Assembly: GCA_902596605.1 (NCBI GenBank)
Contig: CACJUU010000001.1
Location: 1-64,000, forward strand
DNA length: 64,000 bases
DNA from: an uncultured Alphaproteobacteria bacterium
GTDB lineage: Bacteria; Pseudomonadota; Alphaproteobacteria; Rhodobacterales; Rhodobacteraceae
Reading direction: 5' to 3'
Positions 8,952 through 18,499 of the stretch are shown here, in pieces. The notes beneath the pieces are model-generated. The model had not been told where the DNA came from, ran no database searches, and saw only the letters and a list, made by a program, of their open reading frames with translations. A program made the translations under genes and the position numbers. Position 1 is the first letter of the stretch. Each line of letters opens with the position of its first letter.

Positions 8952-9371
8952 CTATTTATATCTCGAACCCTGGGGTTTATCACTAGAATAAGGTGTTATA
9001 GAGTACTGAATGTTTCTTCCTTTAACCTCAGTTCTACTCAATTTAAACCCAGGTTCCTCAGAAGGTCTATTAACAATAAATGAAAGCCTGATCGACTCCC
9101 AGCCTGGAGATGAGTCAAACGCAATAATTCTTATATAGTAAGAACCATAAACCTTTCGGCATTCATTTAACTCGTAAACTACCGCTGCCGCATCCGGATT
9201 ATCAAACATTGGATGTCCCCACATCTCCCAATAGGTATTTCTAGGATGTGGATCGTCAGTATATTCGATACTTACTGCCCAGTCGTTATCTATACAATAT
9301 TGTACTTGTTCATGAATTTGTTGATCAGTAAAATCGGGTAAAAATGAAAATGTGCCTTGTGTAACTCTCAT
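8952..9371 (-). CDS. cbbS: RuBisCO small subunit (form I, red type)
   Basis: This is the small subunit of the hexadecameric RuBisCO. It is 139 residues, the length of red-type (form IC/ID) subunits, which carry a C-terminal beta-hairpin extension. The start MRVTQGTFSFLPDFTDQQIHEQVQYCI and the core NTYWEMWGHPMFD (conserved W-E-M-W-G) are clear. The C-terminal part (RNIQYSITPYSSDKPQGSRY) corresponds to the extra hairpin that replaces the long betaA-betaB loop of green-type enzymes. It lies 11 bp after cbbL, so the subunits are co-translated. Confidence 0.96.
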   Translation of the reverse strand: MRVTQGTFSFLPDFTDQQIHEQVQYCIDNDWAVSIEYTDDPHPRNTYWEMWGHPMFDNPDAAAVVYELNECRKVYGSYYIRIIAFDSSPGWESIRLSFIVNRPSEEPGFKLSRTEVKGRNIQYSITPYSSDKPQGSRYK

Positions 9372-9382
9372 TATTCTTCTCC

Positions 9383-11916
<2,534 letters not shown>

Positions 11917-11950
11917 TTTTCTTCCTTATTTTTTAATATTTTTTCGCTTC

Positions 11951-12826
11951 TTATATTGCTCGTCTTGCTTGATTTACCAATCTACCTATTAAGGGTGTAA
12001 GTATTAGTTGCATTGCTAAATCTAATTTTCCTCCTGGTATTACTATTGAATTAGCTCTACTCATCCAACTATCATGAATCATCGATACAAGATAAGGAAA
12101 ATCAATTCCGTGAGGATCCTTGAAACGGATAACAACCAAACTCTCGTCAGCAGTTGGTATCCACCTAGCTACTAATGGATTCGATGTATCGACTACCGGT
12201 ACCCTCTGAAAATTTATATCTGTCTCTGTAAACTGCGGGCAAATACAATGAACATAGGCGTGCATTCTTCTCAATATTGTGTCTGTCACAGCTTCGGTAC
12301 TGTAGCCCCTGGAATCTGTATCTCTATGAATTTTTTGTATCCACTCTAGGTTAATAACAGGAACAACACCAATTTTTAAATCTGCATATCTTGCCAAATT
12401 GATTTCTTCATTTATTACCGCTCCGTGCAAACCCTCATAGAATAATAGATCTGATGGTTCTTCAAACTTTTTCCATTTTGTGAAATTCCCAGGTTTAGCT
12501 CCATACAAATTTTCTTCATTTGAATTGTGAATATAATGTCGATACCGGCATGTACCTTGTTCGCTATAATTTCTGAAACAATCCTCTAATTCTGACAGCA
12601 AATTGGCGTCGAAGGAGAAGTGGGAAAAGGTAGCATCACCAGCAGCATGTCTTTTCTCTAACTCTTTTTTCATTTCCCTTCTATTATACCTATGAAATGC
12701 ATCCCCTTCCAATGTTACGGCCTTTACGCTTTCTCTTCTGAAAATTTGTTGAAAAGTATGCTTTACTGTAGACGTACCTGCCCCAGAGGAGCCTGTAACT
12801 GATATTATTGGGTGCTTTATACTCAT
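11951..12826 (-). CDS. cbbP: Phosphoribulokinase
   Basis: Phosphoribulokinase phosphorylates ribulose-5-phosphate to the RuBisCO substrate and is diagnostic of a working Calvin cycle. The 291 residues match the bacterial octameric class. The P-loop is GSSGAGTST (12-20). It is followed by the basic region AFHRYNRREMKKELEKR, then YEGLHGAV with conserved acidic and histidine residues, and LEWIQKIHRDTDSRGYSTEAV. In this bacterial class the enzyme is often activated by NADH. It lies 6 bp downstream of cbbF in the operon. Confidence 0.96.
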   Translation of the reverse strand: MSIKHPIISVTGSSGAGTSTVKHTFQQIFRRESVKAVTLEGDAFHRYNRREMKKELEKRHAAGDATFSHFSFDANLLSELEDCFRNYSEQGTCRYRHYIHNSNEENLYGAKPGNFTKWKKFEEPSDLLFYEGLHGAVINEEINLARYADLKIGVVPVINLEWIQKIHRDTDSRGYSTEAVTDTILRRMHAYVHCICPQFTETDINFQRVPVVDTSNPLVARWIPTADESLVVIRFKDPHGIDFPYLVSMIHDSWMSRANSIVIPGGKLDLAMQLILTPLIGRLVNQARRAI

Positions 12827-12832
12827 TTATTA

Positions 12833-13834
12833 CTACCTATTGAATAGTCCTCGAGTTCTAAAAAGAGGTGCATGAGCACTTTTAGGATCTTCATAAAACT
12901 TTTTTATAGTTTCAACTTCTTCTTTAGATCCAAACACAAAGGGGGTTCTTTGATGTAAATTTTCTGCGGTTAACCCAACTATTGGCTCTATTCCATTTGT
13001 TGCTAACCCTCGAGCTTGTTCAATCAAAAACGCTATGGGGCCACACTCGTATATTTTCCTTAATCGCCCTTCTGAGTAGCCTTCCCTATCATCGCCTGGA
13101 TAGAGAAACACGCCTCCTCTTTCTAATATTCTATGGGTCTCAGCAACTAAAGAAGCAACCCATCGTGTATTATAATTTTTTTTTCGAGGACCAATAGCAC
13201 CATCTATTAATTCTTCTATGTAACTCCTTACAGGTGTGGGCCAATATCTGGAGTTTGAACTATTAATAGCATACTCTTGAGTTTGTTCAGGAATCTTCAG
13301 GTCTGATTTTACGGAAACAAATTGATTATCTTCTACATTAAGCAAAAACTTAACAATACCATTACCAACCGTAAAGACCAATAATGTCTGGGGTCCATAA
13401 ATAAAGTATCCACTAGCTAGATAATTTCCTAACAGAAAAAAATCATCTTGGGGACGGCTTTTGTTCTTCACTTTCTTAATAGAAAAAATTGTTCCAATTG
13501 AAACATTACAGTCAATGTTGGAAGACCCGTCTAGTGGATCGATAGCTACTCCTAAGTCATCATTATTGTTAAGCATTTCTATCGCTTCACGTTCTTCGGA
13601 CACATAAAAGCCTACTCCAGCAGCCTCTAATGAACTGCAAAAAATATCATCAGCAATTACATCAAGCTGTTTTTGACTATCTCCATCAGAATTTAATCCA
13701 ACTGGTAGTCTATGACCTCCCCCATTGTCACTTAATGAAATTTCTTTAGCAAGACGAATGGCACTGGAGCATAGAGTTGTTAGAATTTTTGCAACCCCTG
13801 GATCACTAACGACATTATTTAAATCTATAATCAC
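12833..13834 (-). CDS. cbbF: Fructose-1,6-bisphosphatase class I
   Basis: This enzyme dephosphorylates fructose-1,6-bisphosphate and often also sedoheptulose-1,7-bisphosphate, pulling the Calvin cycle toward regeneration. The protein is 333 residues. The metal-binding signature is AIDPLDGSSNIDCNVSIGTIF (about residues 97-117). The acidic pair in YVSEEREAIE and the C-terminal GGVFLYPGDDREGYSEGRLRKIYE complete the active site. The start ATG is at 13834, 30 bp after a small membrane-protein gene that may head the same transcript. Confidence 0.95.
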   Translation of the reverse strand: MIIDLNNVVSDPGVAKILTTLCSSAIRLAKEISLSDNGGGHRLPVGLNSDGDSQKQLDVIADDIFCSSLEAAGVGFYVSEEREAIEMLNNNDDLGVAIDPLDGSSNIDCNVSIGTIFSIKKVKNKSRPQDDFFLLGNYLASGYFIYGPQTLLVFTVGNGIVKFLLNVEDNQFVSVKSDLKIPEQTQEYAINSSNSRYWPTPVRSYIEELIDGAIGPRKKNYNTRWVASLVAETHRILERGGVFLYPGDDREGYSEGRLRKIYECGPIAFLIEQARGLATNGIEPIVGLTAENLHQRTPFVFGSKEEVETIKKFYEDPKSAHAPLFRTRGLFNR

Positions 13835-13864
13835 TTTTATCCACGTAAATTTTTGAGAAAATCC

Positions 13865-14155
13865 TCACGAGTTTTCAGCTTCTTCCATTGCAGCCCTTGC
13901 CAGTTCCTCTTCATATCTTTTTTTATTTACATAACTTCTAACCTTGAAGTAAAAAAGCAATAGCAATACTGCACCTATAGTTATTCCAATATACCTGTGC
14001 CAACCCGCCGAAAAATTATTCGTCGGCGCAAAAAACATAAGCACTATGTAAACCAATCCGAAGGGAGCAAAATAAGCGAATATTGAACGCTCTATGTTAA
14101 GAAACGGCCTTATAAACAATGTCACTACCAAGGTGACAAAAGCGTATCCTAGCAA
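13865..14155 (-). CDS. Small two- to three-span membrane protein at the head of the Calvin operon
   Basis: I do not recognise this 96-residue protein. It contains hydrophobic segments at about residues 2-17, 24-43 and 52-68, followed by a basic and then acidic cytoplasmic tail (VRSYVNKKRYEEELARAAMEEAENS) that is probably helical. The assigned start is TTG at 14155. The frame remains open for 13 more codons with plausible membrane-protein character (WRPLLTLYALLGYAF) back to an ATT at 14194-14192, so the protein may be longer. It lies 30 bp upstream of cbbF on the same strand and is divergent from the cyclase gene. A role in inorganic-carbon handling or anchoring would be a guess. Confidence 0.6.
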   Translation of the reverse strand: MLGYAFVTLVVTLFIRPFLNIERSIFAYFAPFGLVYIVLMFFAPTNNFSAGWHRYIGITIGAVLLLLFYFKVRSYVNKKRYEEELARAAMEEAENS

Positions 14156-14219
14156 TGCGTAGAGAGTCAGTAGAGGCCTCCATTGTAATAAAATTGTTTA
14201 CAGCCACATCCCCCTTTAT

Positions 14220-14238
14220 TTGTTTTAGAAAAATACAA
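14220..14238. promoter_or_regulatory. Candidate LysR-type (T-N11-A) operator in the cbb/cyclase divergent region
   Basis: A perfect TTGT-N11-ACAA dyad lies in the 161-bp region between the Calvin operon and the divergent cyclase gene. The T-N11-A dyad is the general LysR-family recognition pattern, and CbbR, the usual cbb activator, is a LysR protein. No cbbR gene is in the window, so a site here would have to be read by a regulator encoded elsewhere. The region is AT-rich and a chance match is quite possible. Confidence 0.3.
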
Positions 14239-14316
14239 CAGGTATTTCAACAAATAATTTAAAAGAAAGTCGTTTAACTATATCACTTATCAATGATTTT
14301 CTGTATCATTTAGATC

Positions 14317-15642
14317 ATGGAAGAGGAATATGTCTCAAGATATACTGAATCCGGTGGGCTTACTATTGCCTACCAAGTTTGGGGCTCATCCGAAGATACA
14401 CTCGTGTATGTGCCAGGAATGATCTCGCATCTAGAGGCTGTGCTCGAGGATAGCGAGTACCTTGCTTGGATTAGAGAGTTAAGTAAGTCCTTCAGGCTTA
14501 TTATTTTTGATAAAAGAGGCCAGGGGTTATCAGATAAAGACTCGTCAGCACCAAACCTAGAGGAAAGAATGGATGATATTTCTGCTATAGTAGAAGCAGA
14601 AAATTTGAATAAATTTTTTCTTTTTGGACTATCCGAAGGCGCTGCAATATCTTTAGTATACGCAGCTACTCACACCGATAAAGTGAAATCTGTTGCGGTA
14701 TTTGGAGGTACTGCCAAATTTACTAAAGCAGACGACTATAAATTTGTACCTGAGTATAAGGTGATGGTAGAGAATATGTTATCAAGTTGGGGGTCTGGCA
14801 ATTCTGGCTATTATTTTTGCCCACAAAAAATGCCAGAAAAAAAAGGATTTCTTGCAAAATTAGAAAGAATGGTCTGCAACCCTAAAACACTCCAAAGTAT
14901 TTTAGAACTTCTTTCTAAGATCGATGTAAGGACCACCTTACCTGATATTAATTTGCCAGTTCTCGTGTTGCATTCCCGAGATGATGCTACAATCTCAAAA
15001 TTGAATGGAAGATATTTAGCAGATAACATTCCAGGCGCAAAGTACATTGAGTATCCGATTGGAGGACATCTACCTTGGCATGAAGAAAGAGACAACATTG
15101 TGAAGGACTTGAAATCATTTTTTTCCGAAACCGGTTGTGATTTAAAAATGGCTGATAGAAATCTCGCTACGATTCTATTTACTGATATCGAGAACTCAAC
15201 CAAACAGATGACCGAAATGGGTGATAAACAATGGTCAGAAAAAATGAATAAACACGATGAAATAATGAGAAATACTATTGAAAGCTTTAGTGGCAAATTA
15301 GTGAAAAACACAGGTGATGGGGTATTAGCAGTTTTTGACGGACCTGCAAGATCTATAGAAAGTGCAATGTCTAGCATTGAAAAATTAAATGAAATTGAAT
15401 TGAAAATTAGATGTAGCTTGCATGTTGGTGAAGTAGTATGGAGGAATGATGACATAACTGGAATAGCTGTCAATATTGCAGCAAGAGCGCTAGAAAAATG
15501 TCAAAGTAATACAGTTATAATCACTAAAAATTTGAAAGATCTATTAGGGAGAACAAAATTTTCTGTTACATCGATGGGGAACTATTCTCTGAAAGGCCTT
15601 GAAGGTGATTGGGAATTATTCGAAATTGAAAGCCACCAATAG
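14317..15642 (+). CDS. Alpha/beta hydrolase fused to a class III adenylate/guanylate cyclase
   Basis: This is a 441-residue two-domain protein. Residues 1-270 are an alpha/beta hydrolase with Ser106 in GLSEG, an acid at Asp222/223 (HSRDDATIS) and His251 (GGHLPWHEE). Residues 282-441 are a class III nucleotide cyclase catalytic domain. Its two metal aspartates are Asp290 (ILFTDIENST) and Asp334 (NTGDGVLAVF), and the transition-state Asn386 and Arg390 lie in VNIAARAL. All core catalytic residues are therefore present and cyclic nucleotide synthesis is expected. The hydrolase half may act as a ligand sensor. It is divergent from the Calvin operon and 9 bp upstream of a cyclic-nucleotide-binding protein. 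Confidence 0.88.
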   Translation: MEEEYVSRYTESGGLTIAYQVWGSSEDTLVYVPGMISHLEAVLEDSEYLAWIRELSKSFRLIIFDKRGQGLSDKDSSAPNLEERMDDISAIVEAENLNKFFLFGLSEGAAISLVYAATHTDKVKSVAVFGGTAKFTKADDYKFVPEYKVMVENMLSSWGSGNSGYYFCPQKMPEKKGFLAKLERMVCNPKTLQSILELLSKIDVRTTLPDINLPVLVLHSRDDATISKLNGRYLADNIPGAKYIEYPIGGHLPWHEERDNIVKDLKSFFSETGCDLKMADRNLATILFTDIENSTKQMTEMGDKQWSEKMNKHDEIMRNTIESFSGKLVKNTGDGVLAVFDGPARSIESAMSSIEKLNEIELKIRCSLHVGEVVWRNDDITGIAVNIAARALEKCQSNTVIITKNLKDLLGRTKFSVTSMGNYSLKGLEGDWELFEIESHQ

Positions 15643-15651
15643 AGGGAAAAG

Positions 15652-16041
15652 GTGTTACCTAAATTTAAACATAAGCAGCTAAAATTTAACGAGGGAGCTC
15701 TAATTTATTCTATCGGAGATGAGGCAAAAAACGTTTATCTAATTCATAGTGGGCATATCAGTATAAGATCCAAACACGGACTCGAGCTTGGAAACCTTGG
15801 ACCTGGAGAAATTTTTGGTGAAGTAGGCAGAGTAATCAATTCTCCTCGAACAGTAACGGCAAAGGCAAAAACTGACTGCGTTGTATATGAAATTGACTGG
15901 GCTAATCTACAAAAAAAGTTAGATGAGGCCGACCCTGTCTTAGTTGCTATTACAAGAGGTCTATCATTGAGAATTGGGGATGCAAATGAGCTTGCAGAAA
16001 AGTTATGGCTTGAATTAAGTGTGTATAAATCACTCGAGTAA
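15652..16041 (+). CDS. Stand-alone cyclic-nucleotide-binding domain protein
   Basis: This 129-residue protein consists almost entirely of one CNB beta-roll. The phosphate-binding cassette is GPGEIFGEVGRVINSPRTVTAKA (about residues 58-80), where the Glu of FGE and the Arg of PRTV are the usual cAMP ribose and phosphate contacts. There is no DNA-binding helix-turn-helix and no effector domain, only a C-terminal helix. The start is GTG at 15652, with GAGGG upstream. It lies 9 bp after the cyclase gene, so the two probably form a synthesis-and-sensing pair. The output partner is unknown. Confidence 0.82.
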   Translation: MLPKFKHKQLKFNEGALIYSIGDEAKNVYLIHSGHISIRSKHGLELGNLGPGEIFGEVGRVINSPRTVTAKAKTDCVVYEIDWANLQKKLDEADPVLVAITRGLSLRIGDANELAEKLWLELSVYKSLE

Positions 16042-16049
16042 TAAGAAAA

Positions 16050-16772
16050 TCAATTTTTTTCAATTAGATTCAGCCAGTTTTTATAAATAAGCTTTGCCTC
16101 ATTAATAAGTGTTCGCCTATTTTTTTGTTGATACTTAATTATTTCTTCAAGACCGTTTGGACCAAGAGCGTCGTGAAAATCTTGTTTTATTTTTGGATTA
16201 GTTATCCAATTTTGAATCGTATCGTCAATAACTTCTGGGTGAAACTGGACAGAAAATGCGTGATTTAAATACGAAAGTGCTTGAATTGAACAGTTGTCTG
16301 AAGAAGCTAGCACTGATACCTTTTTTTTTGAAAAATTCGATATTTCAGCTGAGTGGCCTTGCAAAACACGCATATCTTCAGAAAAGTTCCTAAATAAATT
16401 GTTTAAAGGTAATTTCCGATTCACAGAAATCTCCTTGAACCCGATCTCCGGAGTTTGTGATTTGACTACTGGAGCACCTAAAGCTTCACCAAGTAATTGA
16501 TGCCCTAAACAAATTCCGAAAAATGGTTTTTCCAGCTTCAAAACCCAATTCTTGATAAATAACTTTTCTTGGACTAACCACGGGTATCTATTTTCTTCCC
16601 AAACATTCATAGGACCACCCATAACCCACAAAGCATCATATTTGTCGGCAGAGGGTGGTTTTTTTAATGAAGAAAAATAAAATCGTTCAAAGTAGTGTCT
16701 ATCAGTCCTAATAAATTCCTCATAGGATCCTAGATCGACCTCTGGGACATGATTTATTACTAGAATCTTAAT
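16050..16772 (-). CDS. Class I glutamine amidotransferase (GATase1), apparent ATT start
   Basis: This protein transfers amide nitrogen from glutamine. The catalytic Cys lies in FFGICLGHQLLGEALG, and the His-Glu pair in VQFHPEVIDD. The first ATG/GTG/TTG candidate in frame (TTG at 16631) would cut off the first two beta strands. The frame continues upstream without a break and encodes KILVINHVPEVDLGSYEEF, the expected N terminus, up to a stop at 16794-16796. In that stretch the only plausible initiator is ATT at 16770-16772, giving 240 residues. The acceptor is unknown; many GMP-synthase-like homologues are uncharacterised. It is convergent with the CNB gene and divergent from soxB. Confidence 0.8.
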   Translation of the reverse strand: MKILVINHVPEVDLGSYEEFIRTDRHYFERFYFSSLKKPPSADKYDALWVMGGPMNVWEENRYPWLVQEKLFIKNWVLKLEKPFFGICLGHQLLGEALGAPVVKSQTPEIGFKEISVNRKLPLNNLFRNFSEDMRVLQGHSAEISNFSKKKVSVLASSDNCSIQALSYLNHAFSVQFHPEVIDDTIQNWITNPKIKQDFHDALGPNGLEEIIKYQQKNRRTLINEAKLIYKNWLNLIEKN

Positions 16773-16949
16773 TTTTCTTACTTTCTTTACTTTTCAATCC
16801 ATTTGATAATTAATATATTTTATAAAAATCAAAAGTTGGAGAAGTTTTATTTGTCGTAAACAACATTTTTTGAAACTATATCTAATCGACCAAAACTATA
16901 ACGACATACTATATAAAGTTATTTTGAAGTTAAAAGAAATTGCAAAACG

Positions 16950-18200
16950 ATGAAATATTCTGGAATTAAAGTCTTATGGGAAGGATTACGAGGTAACATG
17001 GGTTGGAAACCCTTGTGGAGGAACCCCGATCCGAAAAAGAGTTATGACATAATAATAGTTGGTGGAGGTGGGCACGGCTTAGCAACGGCCTATTATCTTG
17101 CAGAGAAATTTAAAATTACTAATATCGCAGTTCTTGAAAAAGGCTGGCTTGGATCTGGAAACATAGGTAGGAATACGACGATCATACGATCTAACTACCT
17201 ATTACCCCAAAACCAACCTTTTTATGAGTTCTCTCTGAAACTTTGGGAAAATTTAGAGCAAGAATTAAATTATAATTCAATGGTAAGTCAGAGGGGTGTT
17301 TTGAACATCTTTCATTCAGATAGTCAGAGAGACGCTTTCGTAAGGCGCGGCAATGCGATGCTTATGTCAGGGGCGGATGCCTCACTATTAGGAGTAAACG
17401 GTCTAAAAAAAATGGTTCCTTTTCTTGATTTTCAGAATTCTAGGTTTCCCATTAAGGGTGGTTTATGGCAACCAAGAGGAGGAACTGTAAGGCATGATGC
17501 AGTAGTGTGGGGTTATGCTAAAGAAGCGGACTCACGTGGCGTTGATATAATAGAAAATTGTGAGGCAACTAATTTCTTGGTCAAAAATGGACGCTGCTAT
17601 GGAGTTGAAACTACAAAAGGAGTAATTAAAAGTAAAAAGGTTGGAGTCTGCGTTGCTGGATCATCAAGTCAAGTGATGGGCAAAATTGGAATAAACCTAC
17701 CTATAGAAAGTCATGTTTTGCAAGCTTTTGTATCGGAAGGCTTGAAACCTGTAATTCCAGGAGTAATTACTTTTGGAGCTGGTCATTTTTATGTGAGCCA
17801 ATCTAACAAGGGCGGATTAGTTTTTGGAGGTGACATTGATGGCTATAACTCCTACGCACAGAGAGGAAACCTACCGGTAATAGAAGATGTGTGTGAAGGA
17901 GGAGTGGCTCTGATGCCAATGATCGGACGCGCTAGGCTTCTTAGAACTTGGGGGGGGATAATGGATATGTCAATGGATGGATCCCCAATTATTGATAAAA
18001 CAAACATAACAAACTTATATTTTAACGGTGGCTGGTGCTATGGAGGCTTCAAAGCAACTCCAGCAAGTGGCTTTTGCTATGCACATCTTTTGGCAACTGG
18101 AACATCACATCATAATGCCAAAGATTTTTTGTTCAATAGGTTTGAAAAAGGTATGTTGATAGACGAAAAAGGCCAAGGCAACCAACCCAACTTGCATTAA
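16950..18200 (+). CDS. soxB: Sarcosine oxidase beta subunit (heterotetrameric type)
   Basis: This subunit of the four-subunit sarcosine oxidase carries the amine-oxidising flavin. The protein is 416 residues with an FAD dinucleotide-binding motif, IIIVGGGGHGLATAYYLA (35-52), and then GSGNIGRNTTIIRSNYL. His182 in GGTVRHDAV is the likely covalent FMN attachment site (His173 in characterised enzymes). The C-terminal GGWCYGGFKATPASG also fits the family. Known members oxidatively demethylate sarcosine to glycine, passing formaldehyde to tetrahydrofolate. It is the first gene of the long plus-strand C1 operon. The divergent 177-bp upstream gap shows no riboswitch that I can recognise. Confidence 0.92.
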   Translation: MKYSGIKVLWEGLRGNMGWKPLWRNPDPKKSYDIIIVGGGGHGLATAYYLAEKFKITNIAVLEKGWLGSGNIGRNTTIIRSNYLLPQNQPFYEFSLKLWENLEQELNYNSMVSQRGVLNIFHSDSQRDAFVRRGNAMLMSGADASLLGVNGLKKMVPFLDFQNSRFPIKGGLWQPRGGTVRHDAVVWGYAKEADSRGVDIIENCEATNFLVKNGRCYGVETTKGVIKSKKVGVCVAGSSSQVMGKIGINLPIESHVLQAFVSEGLKPVIPGVITFGAGHFYVSQSNKGGLVFGGDIDGYNSYAQRGNLPVIEDVCEGGVALMPMIGRARLLRTWGGIMDMSMDGSPIIDKTNITNLYFNGGWCYGGFKATPASGFCYAHLLATGTSHHNAKDFLFNRFEKGMLIDEKGQGNQPNLH

Positions 18201-18214
18201 AATGAGGATAAAAA

Positions 18215-18499
18215 ATGCTTATTGACCATCCATTACTTGGCCTTAGGGATTCATCCGAATTCATTTATATGGGTGATGCAAAGTTACTTAATAGACCAAA
18301 TTGGAAGAGTAAAAACTCTAATACTAAATTTATAGATTATGGCTATTTACGAAAAAATCCTGCGGGGGAACACAAAGAGCTCTGGTACCATGAGCAAGGT
18401 GATAGATCTTGGCTGGTGGTAACAAGAAATACCGTAACCCATGAAATTTTAAAAGTTGAGCTAGCTCGATATCTTAAAAGAAAAGCAAATGCGAAATAG
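18215..18499 (+). CDS. soxD: Sarcosine oxidase delta subunit, zinc ligands missing
   Basis: This is the small structural subunit of the heterotetramer, 94 residues. The family core is clear: RDSSEFIYMGDA, then DYGYLRKNPAGEHKELWYHEQGDRSWLVVTRNTVTHEI. Characterised SoxD binds zinc through a CPxCG pair near residues 6-9 plus His59 and Cys63. Here residues 5-9 are HPLLG, His59 is kept (WYH), and position 63 is Asp. There is no cysteine anywhere in the protein, so the zinc site is lost. A good AGGA site precedes ATG 18215. It overlaps soxA by 11 bp. Confidence 0.9.
   Translation: MLIDHPLLGLRDSSEFIYMGDAKLLNRPNWKSKNSNTKFIDYGYLRKNPAGEHKELWYHEQGDRSWLVVTRNTVTHEILKVELARYLKRKANAK

Noticed and set aside
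14811-15473. 220-codon reading frame on the minus strand opposite the hydrolase-cyclase gene
   Set aside because: It lies wholly within a gene with clear catalytic motifs on the plus strand and has no family character of its own.
16050-16796. Frameshifted amidotransferase
   Set aside because: The conserved N terminus is in the same frame as the rest, so the only oddity is the start codon.
16851-16863. TTGT-CGTAA-ACAA dyad upstream of soxB, considered as an operator
   Set aside because: The arms are only 4 bp in a very AT-rich gap and no second copy or matching regulator is present, so I could not separate it from chance.
16773-16949. Glycine- or folate-type riboswitch before the sox operon
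   Set aside because: No conserved aptamer core or paired stems were visible in the 177-bp gap.
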